Shown here one piece after another: positions 6,547 to 7,782 of a stretch of 7,782 bases of DNA; the stretch's first letter is position 1; each line of letters opens with the position of its first letter. The DNA lies in contig CAMPBP010000053.1 of the NCBI GenBank assembly GCA_946639085.1, positions 1 to 7,782 on the forward strand, written 5' to 3'. The DNA is from an uncultured Lachnospiraceae bacterium. Its GTDB lineage: Bacteria; Bacillota; Clostridia; Lachnospirales; Lachnospiraceae. The notes beneath the pieces are model-generated. The model was not told the DNA's origin and ran no database searches. It saw nothing but the letters and a program-made list of their open reading frames with translations. The position numbers were made by a program, and so were the translations under genes.

Positions 6547-6584
6547 AAAGACGCGAAGAACAAATTGCTCCCGCGTCTTTTTTT
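6547..6584 (+). terminator. Bidirectional terminator between FliD-like gene and glf
   Basis: AAAGACGCG (6547-6555) pairs with CGCGTCTTT (6572-6580) in a perfect 9-bp stem with a 16-base loop. T7 (6578-6584) follows on the plus strand and A5 (6545-6549) gives a T tract on the minus strand, so it can end both convergent transcripts. It starts directly at the FliD-like stop. Confidence 0.85.
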
Positions 6585-6592
6585 ATGTCTTT

Positions 6593-7777
6593 TTATAGAT
6601 TATCTCTTACACAATCAAGTGCCGCGCGGATGACTTTGTCCATGTCGTAGTACTTGTATTCGCCGAGACGTCCGCCGAAGATGACGTTTTTCTCCTGTGC
6701 ACCCCTTTCTCTGTATTTTTCGCTGATGCGGTTGTTCGTCTCATCGTTTACGGGATAGTACGGCTCCATGCCGTCTGTCCATTCCGTGCTGTATTCGCGG
6801 CTGATGACGGTGCGCGGGTTTTTGTAGACATCGTCGCCGAATGATTCGAAGTGTTTGTGCTCTATGACGCGTGTGTAGGGCGTTTCAGCATCGGTGTAGT
6901 TCACCACGGCATTGCCCTGATAGTTTGATGTATTGAGAATAGTGTGTTCAAAGCGCACGGTGCGGTAGTTGAGCCTGCCGTACTCGTAGTTGTAGAATTC
7001 GTCAATTTTTCCTGTAAAGACGATGTTCCTGCAACGTATTTCTGCATCTCCGTCAGTCAGTACATGGCAGTCGTGTGCTTCATCGAACATGCGTGAGAAC
7101 TGGAAGAAATCCGTCTTCACACAGCAGTCAGTATCTTTCAGCATTCCGTCGATGAGGAGGTTGTAACCCCCGATGGGTATGCCTTGGAAGGCATCGTTGA
7201 AATAATTGTTGTCGAAGGTCAGGCGCACGGGCAGACGCTTTATGATGAAAGCGGGCAGTTCGCTGCACTTCCTTCCCCACTGCTTTTGGGTATAGTCTTT
7301 GATAAGTGTTTCATAGATGTCGCGGCCTACGAGTGTGAGCGCCTGTTCTTCGAGGTTGCGCGGTTCTGCCACTCCCGCTTTCCTCATGGCTTCCACGGCT
7401 TCTTTGCGCTGTTCCTCTATTTTCTGCATGGCAGCATCAGGCGTTACCGTTCCCCACATTTGGTAGAAGGTATTCATGTTGAACGGCAGGTTGTAGAGGC
7501 GACCTTTATAGTTTGCCACAGGGCTGTTGGTGTATCGGTTGAAAGGCACGATGCTGTTCACATAGTCCCATACTGCCTTGTCGGACGTATGGAAGATGTG
7601 TGCGCCGTATTGGTGTACGTTGATGCCCTCTACGAGTTCGCATCTGAGGTTCCCGCCGAGTTCGCTTCGCTTGTCGATGACGAGGCATGAAAAGCCGCGC
7701 TGTGTCGCCTGATGGGCGAAGGTGGCACCGAAAAGCCCGCTGCCCACAATGAGATAATCGAATGTTTTATTTGTCAT
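6593..7777 (-). CDS. glf: UDP-galactopyranose mutase (Glf)
   Basis: This cytoplasmic flavoenzyme interconverts UDP-galactopyranose and UDP-galactofuranose, the donor for galactofuranose in surface polysaccharides. The 394-residue length is normal for the family. Residues 9-20 hold the FAD dinucleotide fold (GSGLFG), with D35 at the end of the second strand and a GGN at 41-43. The family's YGAHIFHT (57-64), QKQWG (165-169, W167), RLPVR (181-185, R185), DNNYF (189-193), PYTRVIEHKHF (300-310, R303), YYP (340-342) and FGGRLGEYKYYDMD (367-380; R370, Y376, D378) correspond to active-site residues of the bacterial enzyme. The ATG sits 5 bases from the window edge, so its ribosome site and promoter are outside. 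It uses 19 CGN arginine codons of 27 and only three AGA, unlike its neighbours, suggesting transfer, perhaps from Bacteroidales. Neighbouring polysaccharide genes would lie beyond 7782. Confidence 0.96.
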   Translation of the reverse strand: MTNKTFDYLIVGSGLFGATFAHQATQRGFSCLVIDKRSELGGNLRCELVEGINVHQYGAHIFHTSDKAVWDYVNSIVPFNRYTNSPVANYKGRLYNLPFNMNTFYQMWGTVTPDAAMQKIEEQRKEAVEAMRKAGVAEPRNLEEQALTLVGRDIYETLIKDYTQKQWGRKCSELPAFIIKRLPVRLTFDNNYFNDAFQGIPIGGYNLLIDGMLKDTDCCVKTDFFQFSRMFDEAHDCHVLTDGDAEIRCRNIVFTGKIDEFYNYEYGRLNYRTVRFEHTILNTSNYQGNAVVNYTDAETPYTRVIEHKHFESFGDDVYKNPRTVISREYSTEWTDGMEPYYPVNDETNNRISEKYRERGAQEKNVIFGGRLGEYKYYDMDKVIRAALDCVRDNL

Positions 7778-7782
7778 GTTCT

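Noticed and set aside
7184..7690. 168-codon plus-strand open frame
   Set aside because: It lies entirely antisense to glf, whose motifs are unambiguous, and has no ribosome site. It is a shadow caused by the GC-rich codon pattern of glf.

Overview
The window looks like chromosome from a low-to-mid GC Firmicute, most likely a motile Lachnospiraceae (Butyrivibrio/Roseburia-like) from gut or rumen. The basis is strong AGGAGG-type ribosome binding sites, consensus sigma-A promoters, Gram-positive-style lipoprotein signals, a surface alpha-amylase, AGA-rich arginine usage and a FliD-like flagellar protein. The genus is inferred, not shown.

Layout. (1) Positions 3-68 are probably the 3' end of a gene, closed by a strong hairpin terminator (102-149). 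(2) An AT-rich two-gene unit (247-1160) with a near-perfect sigma-A promoter (181-209) encodes an exported protein with a DxDxDG loop and, overlapping by one base (TGATG), a small lipoprotein. Neither is recognised. A perfect 12-bp hairpin (1165-1193) ends it. (3) A divergent carbohydrate pair follows. A cytoplasmic glycoside-hydrolase-like TIM-barrel protein with a GATase-like domain (1199-2953, minus) and a surface GH13 alpha-amylase lipoprotein (3101-4783, plus) share a 147-bp control region containing inverted repeats. (4) The 458-bp gap at 4784-5241 has no gene. It carries three related copies of a ~47-bp repeat, two of them inverted to form a long hairpin, then a leader with two tandem hairpins exposing GGA loops. 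(5) A FliD-like flagellar protein (5242-6546, plus) follows this leader. (6) A bidirectional terminator separates it from a convergent, compositionally foreign UDP-galactopyranose mutase gene, glf (6593-7777, minus), whose promoter lies outside the window.

Functional picture. The amylase would cut starch or maltodextrin at the cell surface, and the divergent cytoplasmic enzyme may process an imported glycan. The FliD-like gene has a leader resembling CsrA-controlled flagellin mRNAs. Glf would supply UDP-galactofuranose for surface polysaccharide. The most interesting unexplained elements are the GGA-hairpin leader, the intergenic repeat array, the unrecognised exported pair, and an abrupt change of codon use inside the amylase gene.
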